DNA of 64,000 bases from Zwartia vadi (GCF_030410375.1 NZ_JAUHHE010000013.1:1-64000), one strand, 5' to 3'; positions 47,847 through 57,137 are shown, numbered from the stretch's first letter. The notes: generated by a model not told the origin, from the letters alone. A program made the numbers and translations.

Positions 47847-48659
47847 CTAAGCCTTGAAGCGTGCGCGCACCTGGCCAAAGGTTCCAAAATCTGCTGTCAT
47901 CTCGTCGCCAACAGAAACAGGCACTGGTACCACGCAAGTGCCCGTCATCACCACTTCACCAGCCTTGAGTTGTTGGCCTTGAGACAACAACTCATTGGCA
48001 AGCCAGGTCAACCCTATCCGTGGATCACCCAAGACATTGAAGCCCTTGCCTGTCGCAACAGTCTCGCGACCACGCCGGACACTGACAGCGTGTTGGCTCA
48101 AGTCCGTTTCTCTCCAGTGATCGGGCACGCGCGGCCCGAGAATCACATAGCATGCACAGGCAAAATCGGCGATAAGCTGAGCTTCGCCAGCCCCAACAAA
48201 ATCTATGTAGCGAGAGTTGGGGACTTCAATGGCGACATGCAAGCCTGACACACAATCCATCACTTGAGACACCGTAAGCGGGGACCCAGAATCGGCAGCG
48301 CCGCTCACTGATGCGTAACCGACATCTCGTCCGATCAAAAAGGCAAACTCAGCCTCGATGACAGACATGTGATTGTGCGCAAGCGACAACTCCGTGTTGT
48401 CTGCCAGGCAACGGGAGGCCGAAAGCCGCCCAGCCAAGGGCCCGCTGACTCCGATATGTTGCTGGCCGGCTTGACTCGTTGCAGCGATCTTCCAGCCTAA
48501 AGCCGGCTCTCCTGTCGCCTCAAAGAGCGCATGCTGGATCATATAAGCCTCTGTTCGACTTTTCGGGCGACACTCTGGAGTGAGCCCTTCAATCCGTGCG
48601 TGCGACTTCCAGGCGGGCAATAATTGAGCCACAGCCTGCTTGATGGACTCTGCGTTCAT
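47847..48659 (-). CDS. 2-keto-4-pentenoate hydratase-like (MhpD/FAH-fold) enzyme
   Basis: A 270-residue MhpD-type protein that would hydrate 2-hydroxypenta-2,4-dienoate or 2-oxo-hept-4-ene-1,7-dioate-like acids. The metal-binding acidic cluster is in SVIEAEFAFLIGRDVGY (near residue 100) and the second site in LHVAIEVPNSRYIDFVG (near 140); the lysine is in GKGFNVLGDPRIGLTWLANEL (near 205). It is the last gene of the molybdenum hydroxylase operon, six bases after the MoaD-like stop, so it probably acts on a ring-cleavage or unsaturated product of that pathway. Confidence 0.85.
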   Translation of the reverse strand: MNAESIKQAVAQLLPAWKSHARIEGLTPECRPKSRTEAYMIQHALFEATGEPALGWKIAATSQAGQQHIGVSGPLAGRLSASRCLADNTELSLAHNHMSVIEAEFAFLIGRDVGYASVSGAADSGSPLTVSQVMDCVSGLHVAIEVPNSRYIDFVGAGEAQLIADFACACYVILGPRVPDHWRETDLSQHAVSVRRGRETVATGKGFNVLGDPRIGLTWLANELLSQGQQLKAGEVVMTGTCVVPVPVSVGDEMTADFGTFGQVRARFKA

Positions 48660-48665
48660 GGGGAA

Positions 48666-48971
48666 TTAACCGCCCTCGATACGAGGAATAAAAAAGACTT
48701 CGGCGTTAGCGGGGATGATCTGTGTGTAAACCACTTCGTGAATGACACCATTCACAGCGAGGGAGGTCTCCTCTTCGAGATGCTCTCCCAAGCCCGGAAA
48801 CAAACGATCCATGGCGCTGATCACACCACGAACCGTTTTGGCTTCGATTTCAAACTCCCGCACGCCATTGGTGTAACGACGACTAAAACCGCCGGTCAAC
48901 ATGACCCGTACGGTTTGAGCCGCAGTACCTGAAGCGTCAGACTGCGCTTGAGGTTGAGAGCTAGCCTGCAT
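48666..48971 (-). CDS. MoaD/ThiS-family sulfur-carrier-like protein with Gly-Gly tail
   Basis: A 101-residue protein with a ubiquitin-like (MoaD/ThiS) pattern: strand VRVMLTGGFSRRYT, the helix VRGVISAMDRLFPGLGEHL, then SLAVNGVIH and the end FFIPRIEGG. The final Gly-Gly is the site adenylated or thiocarboxylated in true sulfur carriers. The first 20 residues are Gln/Ser/Ala-rich and untypical. The ATG at 48971 lies inside the end of the molybdenum subunit gene (11-base overlap); the frame is open further upstream but only in that gene's shadow. Its operon has no moaE, moeB or xdhC. Confidence 0.75.
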   Translation of the reverse strand: MQASSQPQAQSDASGTAAQTVRVMLTGGFSRRYTNGVREFEIEAKTVRGVISAMDRLFPGLGEHLEEETSLAVNGVIHEVVYTQIIPANAEVFFIPRIEGG

Positions 48972-51237
48972 CAATCGCTGCCAAGACTCTCGGTGGAGAC
49001 ATGGGTAGCTCAGTGAGTCGCTTACCCGTGGCGCGCTGAATAGCGTTGGCAACGGCCGCCATGGGAGGCACGATATTGGCTTCGCCGACACCCTTGACAC
49101 CATAGGGGTGATTAGGATTCGGAACCTCAACCAATATTGCCTCGATCATGGGAAGATCCGATGCAACAGGAATACGATAATCAAGGAAACCAGCATTCGC
49201 CAGACGACCTTGTTTGTCATAGATGTATTCCTCATTCAGTGCCCAGCCAATCCCTTGCACGACACCACCGTGAATTTGCCCTTCACAGTACTTTGGATGA
49301 ATGGCGCGACCCACGTCCTGGGCAGCGACAAAGCGCAAGATTTTGACTGCCCCTGTCTCTGGATCGACTTCGACATCGCAAAACTGTGTCGAGAAACCAG
49401 GTGCCTGACCGCCCGCGTTCACTGCCGCTTCGGTGACAATCGGTCCGCCTGTCACAGCTCGCTTGGCTGCGATGGCTTTGAGCGACAAGGGCTCAAAATC
49501 ACCCACGCTCTTGTCGGCGGGTTTGGCAAAACCGTCTTCCCAGACGACGCCTTTGACATCTACATCCCACATGATGGAGGCGCGCAAACGCAACTGCTCA
49601 ATGATCTTGTTGCAGGCTTCCACAACAGCCAGACCTGTCGCATAGGTAACGCGTGAACCACCTGTCACATGGTTGTAGCCAATCGAAGCGGTATCCGCGA
49701 CTGTTGAGCGCACGGACTCGTAAGGCACACCAAGGGTCTCGGCAGCCATCAACGCCATAGAGGCACGTGAACCACCTACGTCCATACTGCCTGTGGCCAA
49801 GACAACCGTACCATCCTCGTTAATATGAATAGAAGCGGTGGATTCACCGCCACCGTTAAACCAGAAACCCGAGGCCACACCGCGCCCCTGATTTTTTCCA
49901 AGAGGTTTGTTGTACTCAGGATGGTTGAGCAGCGCCTGAATCGTCTCGGCATATCCGTCGTGAGAATGCTTGGGACCGTAAGCCGTGGGAGAACCCGCTT
50001 TCGCCGCGTTTTTCAAACGCATCTTTAAAGGATCCATACCGATTTTCTGTGCCAACACATCCAGCACGCTTTCCACAGCAAAGGCGGAAATCGGGGAACC
50101 TGGGGCACGATACGCGGCAGATTTGGGACGATTGCTCACAACGTCGTAACCCACCGTATGAACGTTCGGAATCACATACGGTGCGAAGGCGCACATCGTG
50201 GCATTCATGACGGGAGAGCCAGGAAAAGCACCAGCCTGAAACTTGAACAGTCCTTGGGCCGCAACAATCGTGCCATCTTTCTTGACGCCAATTTTGACAG
50301 TCATCGATGAACCCGAAGTTGGACCTGTCGCCTTGAAAACCTCTTCACGCGACATCATGATCTTGACTGGATGACCCGTCTTGCGAGAGAGCGCCACAGC
50401 GATCGGCTCGACATACACCACTGTCTTGCCACCAAAGCCCCCGCCGATTTCTGCTGGGTGCACAACCAGATTGCCTATCTCCATCCCGAGCAACTTGGCG
50501 GTGTAGGCACGCACGACAAAGTGTCCCTGGCTCGAAGACCAAAGTTCACACTGACCATCAGCGCCAAAACGTGCGAGGCATGAGTGCGGCTCGATATACC
50601 CTTGGTGAACAGGGGCAGTCTTGAAACTCATTTCAACGACTTCGTCTGCGCTGGCAAAACCAGCCTCGAGGTCGCCTACTTTGAATTTGAGACGCTTGCT
50701 GACGTTGGAGGCCTTGGCTGGTGCAGGCTCGATTCCCCGAGTGATCATGTCTTCGAACAGCAAAGGCGCATCTGGCTGCATCGCCTCGTCGACATCAATC
50801 ACGTGAGGCAGAACCTCGTAATCGATCTCGATCAAACTGATTGCCTCTGCAGCAATCGCGGCAGTCGTCGCGGCTACAGCTGCGATTGCATGACCTTCGT
50901 ATAAAGCCTTCTCGCGAGCGAGAATGTTGCGTGTCATGTGCCAATAGTTCACGGCCACACGTTCAGGTCCGACATAATCAAACGGCTGATTGGGCAAATC
51001 CGCTGAGGTCAATACTGCTTTGACTCCAGGCAATGCCTCGGCCTTGGCGGTATTGATCGAACGAATGCGCGCATGGGCGTGAGGCGAACGCAGGATCTTG
51101 GCCCACAACATGCCAGGTAGTGAGTAATCAGCGCCGTACTGCGCAATGCCCGTGACCTTTGGCACGCCGTCGGGACGAATCGGACTTGTGCCGACAGACT
51201 TAAAGGCTTGTTCAGTATTTTTAGTGTTCGTCAACAT
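48961..51237 (-). CDS. Xanthine dehydrogenase-family molybdenum-binding subunit
   Basis: A 758-residue large subunit of a molybdopterin hydroxylase. Family features: PDGVPKVTGIAQYGADY (near residue 20), HPAEIGGGFGGKTVVYVEPIAVALS (near 255), SAAYRAPGSPISAFAVESVLD (near 370) and the active-site Glu in HPYGVKGVGEANIVPPMAAVANA (near 720). The loop reads AAYRAPG, not the AYRCSFR with Cys of CO dehydrogenase, so it is not a true CO dehydrogenase; it probably hydroxylates an aldehyde or an aromatic ring or its CoA ester. The ATG at 51237 comes two bases after the 2Fe-2S gene; an upstream codon at 51312 would overlap it. Confidence 0.9.
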   Translation of the reverse strand: MLTNTKNTEQAFKSVGTSPIRPDGVPKVTGIAQYGADYSLPGMLWAKILRSPHAHARIRSINTAKAEALPGVKAVLTSADLPNQPFDYVGPERVAVNYWHMTRNILAREKALYEGHAIAAVAATTAAIAAEAISLIEIDYEVLPHVIDVDEAMQPDAPLLFEDMITRGIEPAPAKASNVSKRLKFKVGDLEAGFASADEVVEMSFKTAPVHQGYIEPHSCLARFGADGQCELWSSSQGHFVVRAYTAKLLGMEIGNLVVHPAEIGGGFGGKTVVYVEPIAVALSRKTGHPVKIMMSREEVFKATGPTSGSSMTVKIGVKKDGTIVAAQGLFKFQAGAFPGSPVMNATMCAFAPYVIPNVHTVGYDVVSNRPKSAAYRAPGSPISAFAVESVLDVLAQKIGMDPLKMRLKNAAKAGSPTAYGPKHSHDGYAETIQALLNHPEYNKPLGKNQGRGVASGFWFNGGGESTASIHINEDGTVVLATGSMDVGGSRASMALMAAETLGVPYESVRSTVADTASIGYNHVTGGSRVTYATGLAVVEACNKIIEQLRLRASIMWDVDVKGVVWEDGFAKPADKSVGDFEPLSLKAIAAKRAVTGGPIVTEAAVNAGGQAPGFSTQFCDVEVDPETGAVKILRFVAAQDVGRAIHPKYCEGQIHGGVVQGIGWALNEEYIYDKQGRLANAGFLDYRIPVASDLPMIEAILVEVPNPNHPYGVKGVGEANIVPPMAAVANAIQRATGKRLTELPMSPPRVLAAIDAG

Positions 51238-51239
51238 GC

Positions 51240-51716
51240 TCAAGCTCCCCGCAATTGGCGTGCTGCATCCATCACAGCCTCGATGATTTTGTTGTAGCCC
51301 GTGCAACGGCAAAGGTTACCGGCGAGCCAGAAGCGAACTTCCTCCTCAGTCGGATCCGGGTTGCGTTCGAGCAACGAACGGGCTGCGACCAGAAAACCCG
51401 GCGTACAAATGCCGCATTGCAACGCGGCATGTTCAAGAAACTTTTGTTGCAAGACATGCAGGTGCTCGCCATTAGCCATGCCTTCGATCGTTTCGATGGA
51501 CTTGCCTTCTGCTTCGACACCCAAAACCAGACAGGAACAAACCAAACGACCATCCAAAGTCACGCTGCACGCGCCACAATCACCCGTGCCACAGCCTTCT
51601 TTGGTACCGGTCATATTTAAATCATTGCGCAGCACATCAAGAAGTGATTGATTCGCTGCGCAGAGAAACTCAACTGGATTTCCATTAATTACCGTTGTTA
51701 CGTGATGCTTAGACAT
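51240..51716 (-). CDS. 2Fe-2S subunit of the molybdenum hydroxylase
   Basis: A 158-residue electron-transfer subunit with two [2Fe-2S] clusters. The plant-ferredoxin-type cysteines are in GTKEGCGTGDCGACSVTLDG (near residue 40) plus a later Cys in LVCSCLV. The second cluster uses QCGICTPGFLVA (near 98) and NLCRCTGYNKI (near 132). It lies three bases after the FAD subunit gene and two before the molybdenum subunit gene, in the standard medium-small-large order. Confidence 0.95.
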   Translation of the reverse strand: MSKHHVTTVINGNPVEFLCAANQSLLDVLRNDLNMTGTKEGCGTGDCGACSVTLDGRLVCSCLVLGVEAEGKSIETIEGMANGEHLHVLQQKFLEHAALQCGICTPGFLVAARSLLERNPDPTEEEVRFWLAGNLCRCTGYNKIIEAVMDAARQLRGA

Positions 51717-51719
51717 TGC

Positions 51720-52589
51720 TTAATTCCCCTTCGCTCTGCTGAGCGCTTTTTCTGCCGCGCGTCGAGCCAGCACACCTGCCAATTTGATACGAAACACCTT
51801 TGTTCCACGTTTGTCATCGATGGGACGCGCAGCGGCGCTTGCCGCGGCAGCGAGCTTGGCAAGAGCAGGCTCATCGACTTTGGTGCCAATCAACGCTGCA
51901 GCCGCCTCTGGAACCAGCAACGCGCGCTCTGCCACCGCACCGAGGCTAACCCGAGCATCCGTACATGTACCGCTTGCATCAAGTGTCAGACTTAAACCAA
52001 CTCCCACGACTGCGATGTCCATTTCCGAGCGAGGCGTGAAGCGCAAGTAGGCGTCACCAGAGTGCGGAGCGCGTTTGGGTAAGAAAAACGAAACAATCAG
52101 TTCGCCTTTTGACAAAGTCGTTTTACCCGGTCCGGCAGGAATGTCCTCAACAGGCACCTCGCGTCGACCATTCGGGCCGACGACGCGGGCGATGGCACCG
52201 GCCGCGATCATCGCGGGCACGGTATCCGCGGCAGGCGAGGCATTGCATAAATTGCCCGCTACCGTCGCGCGCCCACGAACCTGAATCGAACCCACCAGAT
52301 TCGCACCGTCAATCACTCCCGGCCATGTTTTGGCAAATGCCTCGTTTTCGAGAAGCTGCATACAGGAAACGGCCGCCCCAAAACGATAACCGCCGTCTTC
52401 AACGGCGATCGTGTTCATCTCTGCTATACCTTTCACATCGAGAACCAGCTCTGGTTTCACATTGCCATTACGCATGTGAATCATCAGGTCGGTCCCGCCA
52501 GATAAAACTTTAGCCAAACCTTGGGTGCCGGCTAACAACGCAGCGGCAGCCTCGGCTGTTTTTGGCTGTTCAAAACGCATTTCACTCAT
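51720..52589 (-). CDS. FAD-binding subunit of the molybdenum hydroxylase
   Basis: A 289-residue medium subunit carrying FAD. Flavin-contact motifs are VLSGGTDLMIHMRNG (near residue 27) and GRATVAGNLCNASPAADTVPAM (near 106). The C-terminal CODH-flavoprotein-like domain runs from about 175. It is the first gene of a five-gene leftward operon: FAD, 2Fe-2S and molybdenum subunits, MoaD-like protein and hydratase. The Bug gene upstream is cut off by a terminator at 52729-52763, so the operon must have its own promoter in 52590-52728; I found no clean -35/-10 pair there. Confidence 0.94.
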   Translation of the reverse strand: MSEMRFEQPKTAEAAAALLAGTQGLAKVLSGGTDLMIHMRNGNVKPELVLDVKGIAEMNTIAVEDGGYRFGAAVSCMQLLENEAFAKTWPGVIDGANLVGSIQVRGRATVAGNLCNASPAADTVPAMIAAGAIARVVGPNGRREVPVEDIPAGPGKTTLSKGELIVSFFLPKRAPHSGDAYLRFTPRSEMDIAVVGVGLSLTLDASGTCTDARVSLGAVAERALLVPEAAAALIGTKVDEPALAKLAAAASAAARPIDDKRGTKVFRIKLAGVLARRAAEKALSRAKGN

Positions 52590-52728
52590 CTCGCTTCCCC
52601 GGTCATTTGTCTGAACCTTTTTCAGTGATTTAGTGGACTCATTCTATTCTATTCGTCGTCGTTTTAGTCAAAGCGCATACCCTGAGTTTATCTAGAACTA
52701 AAGGAGCCATTTATATGCTGCGACGCAC

Positions 52729-52763
52729 AAAAAAATACCTCTCCAGCACGCTTGCCGGAGAGG
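52729..52763 (-). terminator. Intrinsic terminator after the Bug gene
   Basis: On the minus strand CCTCTCC (52763-52757) pairs with GGAGAGG (52744-52738) around a 12-base loop, followed after two bases by seven Ts (complement of 52729-52735). It starts 28 bases after the stop of the Bug gene at 52791 and separates it from the molybdenum hydroxylase operon. Confidence 0.8.
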
Positions 52764-52790
52764 CTGGATACAAATATATCCGGATAGTTT

Positions 52791-53855
52791 TTATGCCGGA
52801 TCGATTTTGATATTGTTTTGCTTGATCACATTTTCAAACTGAACCCGAGTGCTTTCAAGGTACTTCGCAAAGGCAGCCCCTTCTCGGAAATCAACCTCAA
52901 GCGAAATACGACTGAAAACCTCAAGAGTTTCTGGCGAGGTCATAATTTCTCTCATCGCCTTTTCCAGAGTGTCCAGGACATTTTTGGGCATCCCAGCGGG
53001 CCCCACCAATCCGATCCAAGCACCCAGATTGAAACCGGGGATGCCGACAGTAGAGGCCAGCGCGGGCACGCCTGGCGTGACTGCGCTACCCTTTTCCAAG
53101 GATACGCCCAACGCGCGCAGTCTTCCGTCACGCACAAAGGGCATCGTTGCCGCGGCAGTTTCCAGGCAGTAATCCACGCGCCCAGCAAGCACGTCAGCCA
53201 GCGCGGGTGAAGAGCCTTTGTAAGGAACATGGACAGCTTTCAAACCCAATGCGGCATTGAAAGCCTCTGCGACGAGGTGAGCGGTCGCCCCGGTTCCGGA
53301 AGAAGCAAAGGTGTATTTGCCGGGATTCGCTTTCACCAGAGCAACAAACTCTTTGGCATCTTTGGCAGGGAACTTGGGATTCACCACCAACACATAGGGT
53401 GACAAGCCAGCCATGGCGATATATGTGAAGTCTTTTTGTGTGTCGTAAGGGGTCTTTTGCAGGAGCGGAGCAACGGAAAGTGGACCACTCGACCCTGCCA
53501 ACAGCGTGTAACCATCCGCCGCGGATTTGGCCACGTTGTCGGTACCAATCATGCCACCCGCACCAGCCTTGTTATCGGCCACGACTGTTTGACCCAGCAA
53601 TTTGGTCAAACCCATCGCCATGGCACGTCCGGCCAAATCGGTCGCCTGTCCCGGGGGCCATGGAATGACGATCTTCAGAGGCTTGCTTGGATATGCGGCT
53701 TGAGCCATCGCACCTGTCGACCAACCCAGGGAACCACCCACGATGGAAAGACCCGCCATGCCTAAGATTGACCGACGCAACGAGTTGTGATGATCAACTT
53801 CCTGATTTTTTTCTTGATCCTGCTTTTGCGCGCTGATGTTTGATTTGTTTTTCAT
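52791..53855 (-). CDS. Bug-type (TTT) periplasmic solute-binding protein
   Basis: A 354-residue Bug receptor with an unusually long, charged N-terminal region (about 25 residues) before a hydrophobic stretch. The Arg pair in HNSLRRSILGMAGLSIVGG suggests possible Tat export. Mature hallmarks: YPSKPLKIVIPWPPGQATDLAGRAMA, NKAGAGGMIGTDNVAKSAAD and HVPYKGSSPALADVLAGRV. AAGGAG lies six bases before the ATG. It stands between the molybdenum hydroxylase operon and a divergent CoA ligase gene, so it may bind the aromatic or other acid those enzymes use. Confidence 0.92.
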   Translation of the reverse strand: MKNKSNISAQKQDQEKNQEVDHHNSLRRSILGMAGLSIVGGSLGWSTGAMAQAAYPSKPLKIVIPWPPGQATDLAGRAMAMGLTKLLGQTVVADNKAGAGGMIGTDNVAKSAADGYTLLAGSSGPLSVAPLLQKTPYDTQKDFTYIAMAGLSPYVLVVNPKFPAKDAKEFVALVKANPGKYTFASSGTGATAHLVAEAFNAALGLKAVHVPYKGSSPALADVLAGRVDYCLETAAATMPFVRDGRLRALGVSLEKGSAVTPGVPALASTVGIPGFNLGAWIGLVGPAGMPKNVLDTLEKAMREIMTSPETLEVFSRISLEVDFREGAAFAKYLESTRVQFENVIKQNNIKIDPA

Positions 53856-53897
53856 TCAAGACTCCTTAAAACCGCGTTAGTTGACGATACCTCGTGC

Positions 53898-53925
53898 TTG
53901 ATACTTTTTCATTGGAGCATAATAT
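53898..53925 (+). promoter_or_regulatory. Possible sigma70 promoter for the CoA ligase gene
   Basis: TTGATA (53898-53903, five of six) and TAATAT (53920-53925, four of six) are 16 bases apart on the plus strand in the divergent gap between the Bug gene and the CoA ligase start at 53986. Confidence 0.4.
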
Positions 53926-53985
53926 CTCTCATTATTAGACATACTTCAACTGTTCTTGACAGTGCATATCGTATTCCCCAACAAA

Positions 53986-55536
53986 ATGACCCCCAATTCC
54001 AGTCCGCCTATCTCTTGGTCCAGCAGCTTGCACACACTCGCCCGGCGTTTTGGCGAGTCGATCGCAGCGATGGATAGTGAACAAAATACTCTGACCTACG
54101 TTGAACTTAGCCGTCGCGCGCATGCGCTCGCAGTGCTCTTAATCAACCAAGGCATTTCCAAGGGCACCCCGATTGCCACGCTCATGCCCAACAGCATCGA
54201 TGCTGTCTGGGTCTCATACGGCATACGCATCGCAGGTGCATGTGAAACTCCGCTGAGCTGGAGCTACACCCAAGACGAAATCGCCTGGTGCGCACAGTTA
54301 GCCAAGTTCAAGCTGGTCGTCACGCTCAGCAGTCGGGCCGAGCAAGCACAATCTCTAGGACTCTCACCGATTGATGCGCATCAGGACATCCTTTCATGCA
54401 TGAGTTCTCTGGAGACAAACAGTACGCATCTTGATGCAGTGCCTCCCGAAACACCAGGCAGGATTCTGTTTACATCCGGAACGACTGGTAAGCCCAAGGG
54501 CGTGCTCTATACGCATGGTGCGCGCTGGCAAGGCGAACAGTTGCTGAAAGCCTCATTCCCTTTTGTCCCGGCACGAGGCGCGCGTATTTTGCTCATGACA
54601 CCCTTTGTGCATGGCTCTTCGTTATTGACCTATGCTTGGCTCGATCACGGCGGAACAATCGTCTTGCATGATGGTGTCAATATCGAACGCATCCGTCCCT
54701 TGCTTGAAAGTGCATCGCTCGACGCAATCTTTGCCCCTCCTACTGTGCTGGCGAAAATCACTGGCGCGTTCGCCCCTCGTCAATTTCCAACTGTGCAGTG
54801 CATTTTTACAGGCACGCAGCCTCTTACCCATGCGCTTTATGAACGTGCGCACGCGATGTTTGGTCCCAACGTTCGCATCACCTTCGGCAAATCTGAGTGC
54901 GTCAACCCCATTACGATTCTGGATCGGTCAGACACACACGAATATTTCAGTCAACCAAACATCCCGCCCGGCGCATGCGTAGGCTGGCCGGCCACAGGGG
55001 TAGATCTCAAAATCGAAGCCCCGTCCTCGGCGGATGAACCACATGGCGAGGTATGGTTACGCGCACCACACATGTCGGCCGGACTCATCGACATCAATGG
55101 TTTCAGACCCCACACACCTGATGGATGGCATAACACTGGTGATCTCGGCTATATCGATCGTGCCGGACGTCTGATCCTGACAGGCCGGGTAGCGGATGTC
55201 ATCAAGACGGGAGGCTATCGAGTGAATCCCGATGAAATCGAGGCTGAACTTGCTTCGAACACACAGTGCGGACAAATTTGTGTGACCGCCCTGCCCTCAG
55301 ACTACTGGGGTGAAATCATCATTGCCGTAGCGGAAGGCGCACAATTAGGATGGCAGCAAGAATGTGAAACCCTGGTTGCCGGGATGTCCAAACATAAACG
55401 GCCCCGGATGTACGTCGCTGTCGAGGCGCTACCTCGCAACCCACAAGGAAAAATCAGTCGCCGCCAAGTCAGTCGCATGGTCTTGGACACTCATCTGTTG
55501 ACTGATGGGCCGTATCCGACGCTAAGTGTGAAGTAG
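53986..55536 (+). CDS. AMP-dependent acyl/aryl-CoA ligase
   Basis: A 516-residue ANL-superfamily ligase that activates an acid to its CoA ester with ATP. The AMP-binding P-loop is ILFTSGTTGKPKGVLYTHG (near residue 165). FGKSECVNPI (near 305), HNTGDLGYIDRAGRLILTGRVADVIKTGGYRVNP (near 380-410) and the catalytic Lys in PRNPQGKISRRQV (near 495) follow. The ATG at 53986 is chosen; the open frame upstream starts with TTG. Its position by a three-subunit molybdenum hydroxylase recalls aromatic or furoyl-CoA systems, in which the ligase makes the hydroxylase substrate. The real substrate is unknown. Confidence 0.88.
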   Translation: MTPNSSPPISWSSSLHTLARRFGESIAAMDSEQNTLTYVELSRRAHALAVLLINQGISKGTPIATLMPNSIDAVWVSYGIRIAGACETPLSWSYTQDEIAWCAQLAKFKLVVTLSSRAEQAQSLGLSPIDAHQDILSCMSSLETNSTHLDAVPPETPGRILFTSGTTGKPKGVLYTHGARWQGEQLLKASFPFVPARGARILLMTPFVHGSSLLTYAWLDHGGTIVLHDGVNIERIRPLLESASLDAIFAPPTVLAKITGAFAPRQFPTVQCIFTGTQPLTHALYERAHAMFGPNVRITFGKSECVNPITILDRSDTHEYFSQPNIPPGACVGWPATGVDLKIEAPSSADEPHGEVWLRAPHMSAGLIDINGFRPHTPDGWHNTGDLGYIDRAGRLILTGRVADVIKTGGYRVNPDEIEAELASNTQCGQICVTALPSDYWGEIIIAVAEGAQLGWQQECETLVAGMSKHKRPRMYVAVEALPRNPQGKISRRQVSRMVLDTHLLTDGPYPTLSVK

Positions 55537-55581
55537 AAGGAGAATGTCTGCGAGGCCCTCTTTTTTAAGCGTCCTCAGTCG

Positions 55582-57117
55582 CTAAATACCCCTTGCCCAG
55601 GTCGGCTCTGTCCATGTCGCCTCTTGATCAATCGGGAAAACAGGTCTTGGCAATCTTTTGAAGTCGACATTCTTTAAGTTTGGTGTCGTCAGCCCGGGAC
55701 TATCAACGTCGAAAATTTGAGTTTCAGGAAAATACTCATCAAATCCGGCCCTGTAGTGACCGCGACTTTTAACAATCAAGATTCGCACTGTAGAGATATC
55801 GATTCCATGCATCTCAAGCATCGCTGGATCGCAAAGCTGGCGGCGTAAACTTGCGACCACCACACGTGTTCCGGAGTCGACGAGCTCCAGCAATGCAGAG
55901 GGTCCGAGTGAAAACTTTTTTCCACGCAAAATGCCACGGCGTCCCAAACCCTCGCCATCTGTGAGCTTGATGACACGCGCACGCGCTGAATATCGTTTTG
56001 AAAACTGACTTTCAGTTGCATTAAAAACTGCGTCGAACTCCCCCCCCTCGCCTGTCAAGTGTGCATGCTCTGCAAGTGCGGGATCAATAAAGACACCAAG
56101 CAACACACCCTTGATCCGGGCCTCATTGAAGGCAGTCAACATCCAAGATGTATTGCCACGACCGCCACCGCCGGGGTTATCGGCGACATCTGCAAACAAA
56201 AGAGGCAAGTTCGTCTGTCTGGCTTTTTCAACAGCCTCGGGGATTTCAAGCATATCCGGAACATAACGTGCACGGTCGGCCCACGCTGCACGCGCAAGCT
56301 TGATCGCACAGCGTTGCGCGGCCAACAAGTCGCCGCGTGAAGTCACGACGATCGTGATTCCGCATTTAGGCAAATCGGAAAAAACAAAGCCCGCTGAAAC
56401 TGAGATGTTGGCAATCGGTCCTTGATCGGGTGTTTGCATCATGGCCGTCGCCATGTTGACCAAGTCAGCATACGGTCCACGCGCAGTCAGCAAAGTGACA
56501 GATGGCGGCGTGATTGGCATTCGAATAAACACTTTCTGCGTTTTCATGCCATTGAGCATTTCAATCAGCAGGTCGGCAGCTTCTGCCGCCCGCTCGCGTT
56601 GATCAACATGCGGGTTAGTGCGATAACTGATCAGTGCATCAAGAGCCTCCACGGTGCGCTCGGACACATTGCAATGCAGATCGTGTGTGGCAACAACTGG
56701 CACATCCGGCCCCACGATGGAACGAATTAACGTCATCATGTCACCCTCTGTGTCATCGAGATGCTCAGCGCTGGATGCACCGTGATTTGCGACATATACG
56801 GCATCAACAGGCATGGCGGCGCGTAAACTTTTTTCAAGCTTTTGCATGAATTCAGTCCACACTTTTTCGACGACAGGTCCCCCTGGAGGAGCACCAATCA
56901 CGATCGTTGGTGCCGCCGTCCAAGGACCCTTTTCATCCATCCGAGCATAAAACCCCGTCACTTCGGCAGGTAGATTACTTGTCTGGCGCGCAAGCTGGGT
57001 AATGATTTCACCCTCGTGCCAGCAAGACTTTTCAAAATCTTCTCTAGTCGACACAGGAGAAAAGCTGTTTGCTTCCAGAGCAAAACCTGTAATGGCGATT
57101 TTGGGGTTCTTTTTCAT
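55582..57117 (-). CDS. M81-family (MlrC-like) metallopeptidase
   Basis: A 511-residue protein of the M81 family, whose founder MlrC cleaves linearised microcystin products; most members have unknown substrates. Probable metal residues are in VYVANHGASSAEHLDDTEGD (near residue 110), VVATHDLHCNVSER (near 145) and YRTNPHVDQRERA (near 170). The C-terminal MlrC domain begins near 305 (FADVADNPGGGGRGNTSWML). The ATG at 57117 is preferred to a GTG at 57129, which has no binding site. It is the last gene of an oligopeptide-type ABC operon, suggesting that the imported peptide-like compound is its substrate. Confidence 0.88.
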   Translation of the reverse strand: MKKNPKIAITGFALEANSFSPVSTREDFEKSCWHEGEIITQLARQTSNLPAEVTGFYARMDEKGPWTAAPTIVIGAPPGGPVVEKVWTEFMQKLEKSLRAAMPVDAVYVANHGASSAEHLDDTEGDMMTLIRSIVGPDVPVVATHDLHCNVSERTVEALDALISYRTNPHVDQRERAAEAADLLIEMLNGMKTQKVFIRMPITPPSVTLLTARGPYADLVNMATAMMQTPDQGPIANISVSAGFVFSDLPKCGITIVVTSRGDLLAAQRCAIKLARAAWADRARYVPDMLEIPEAVEKARQTNLPLLFADVADNPGGGGRGNTSWMLTAFNEARIKGVLLGVFIDPALAEHAHLTGEGGEFDAVFNATESQFSKRYSARARVIKLTDGEGLGRRGILRGKKFSLGPSALLELVDSGTRVVVASLRRQLCDPAMLEMHGIDISTVRILIVKSRGHYRAGFDEYFPETQIFDVDSPGLTTPNLKNVDFKRLPRPVFPIDQEATWTEPTWARGI

Positions 57118-57137
57118 TCTCGGTGCCACTCCAACAA

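Noticed and set aside
48961..51237. Carbon monoxide dehydrogenase annotation for the large subunit
   Set aside because: The active-site loop reads AAYRAPG, without the Cys of the CO dehydrogenase AYRCSFR motif.
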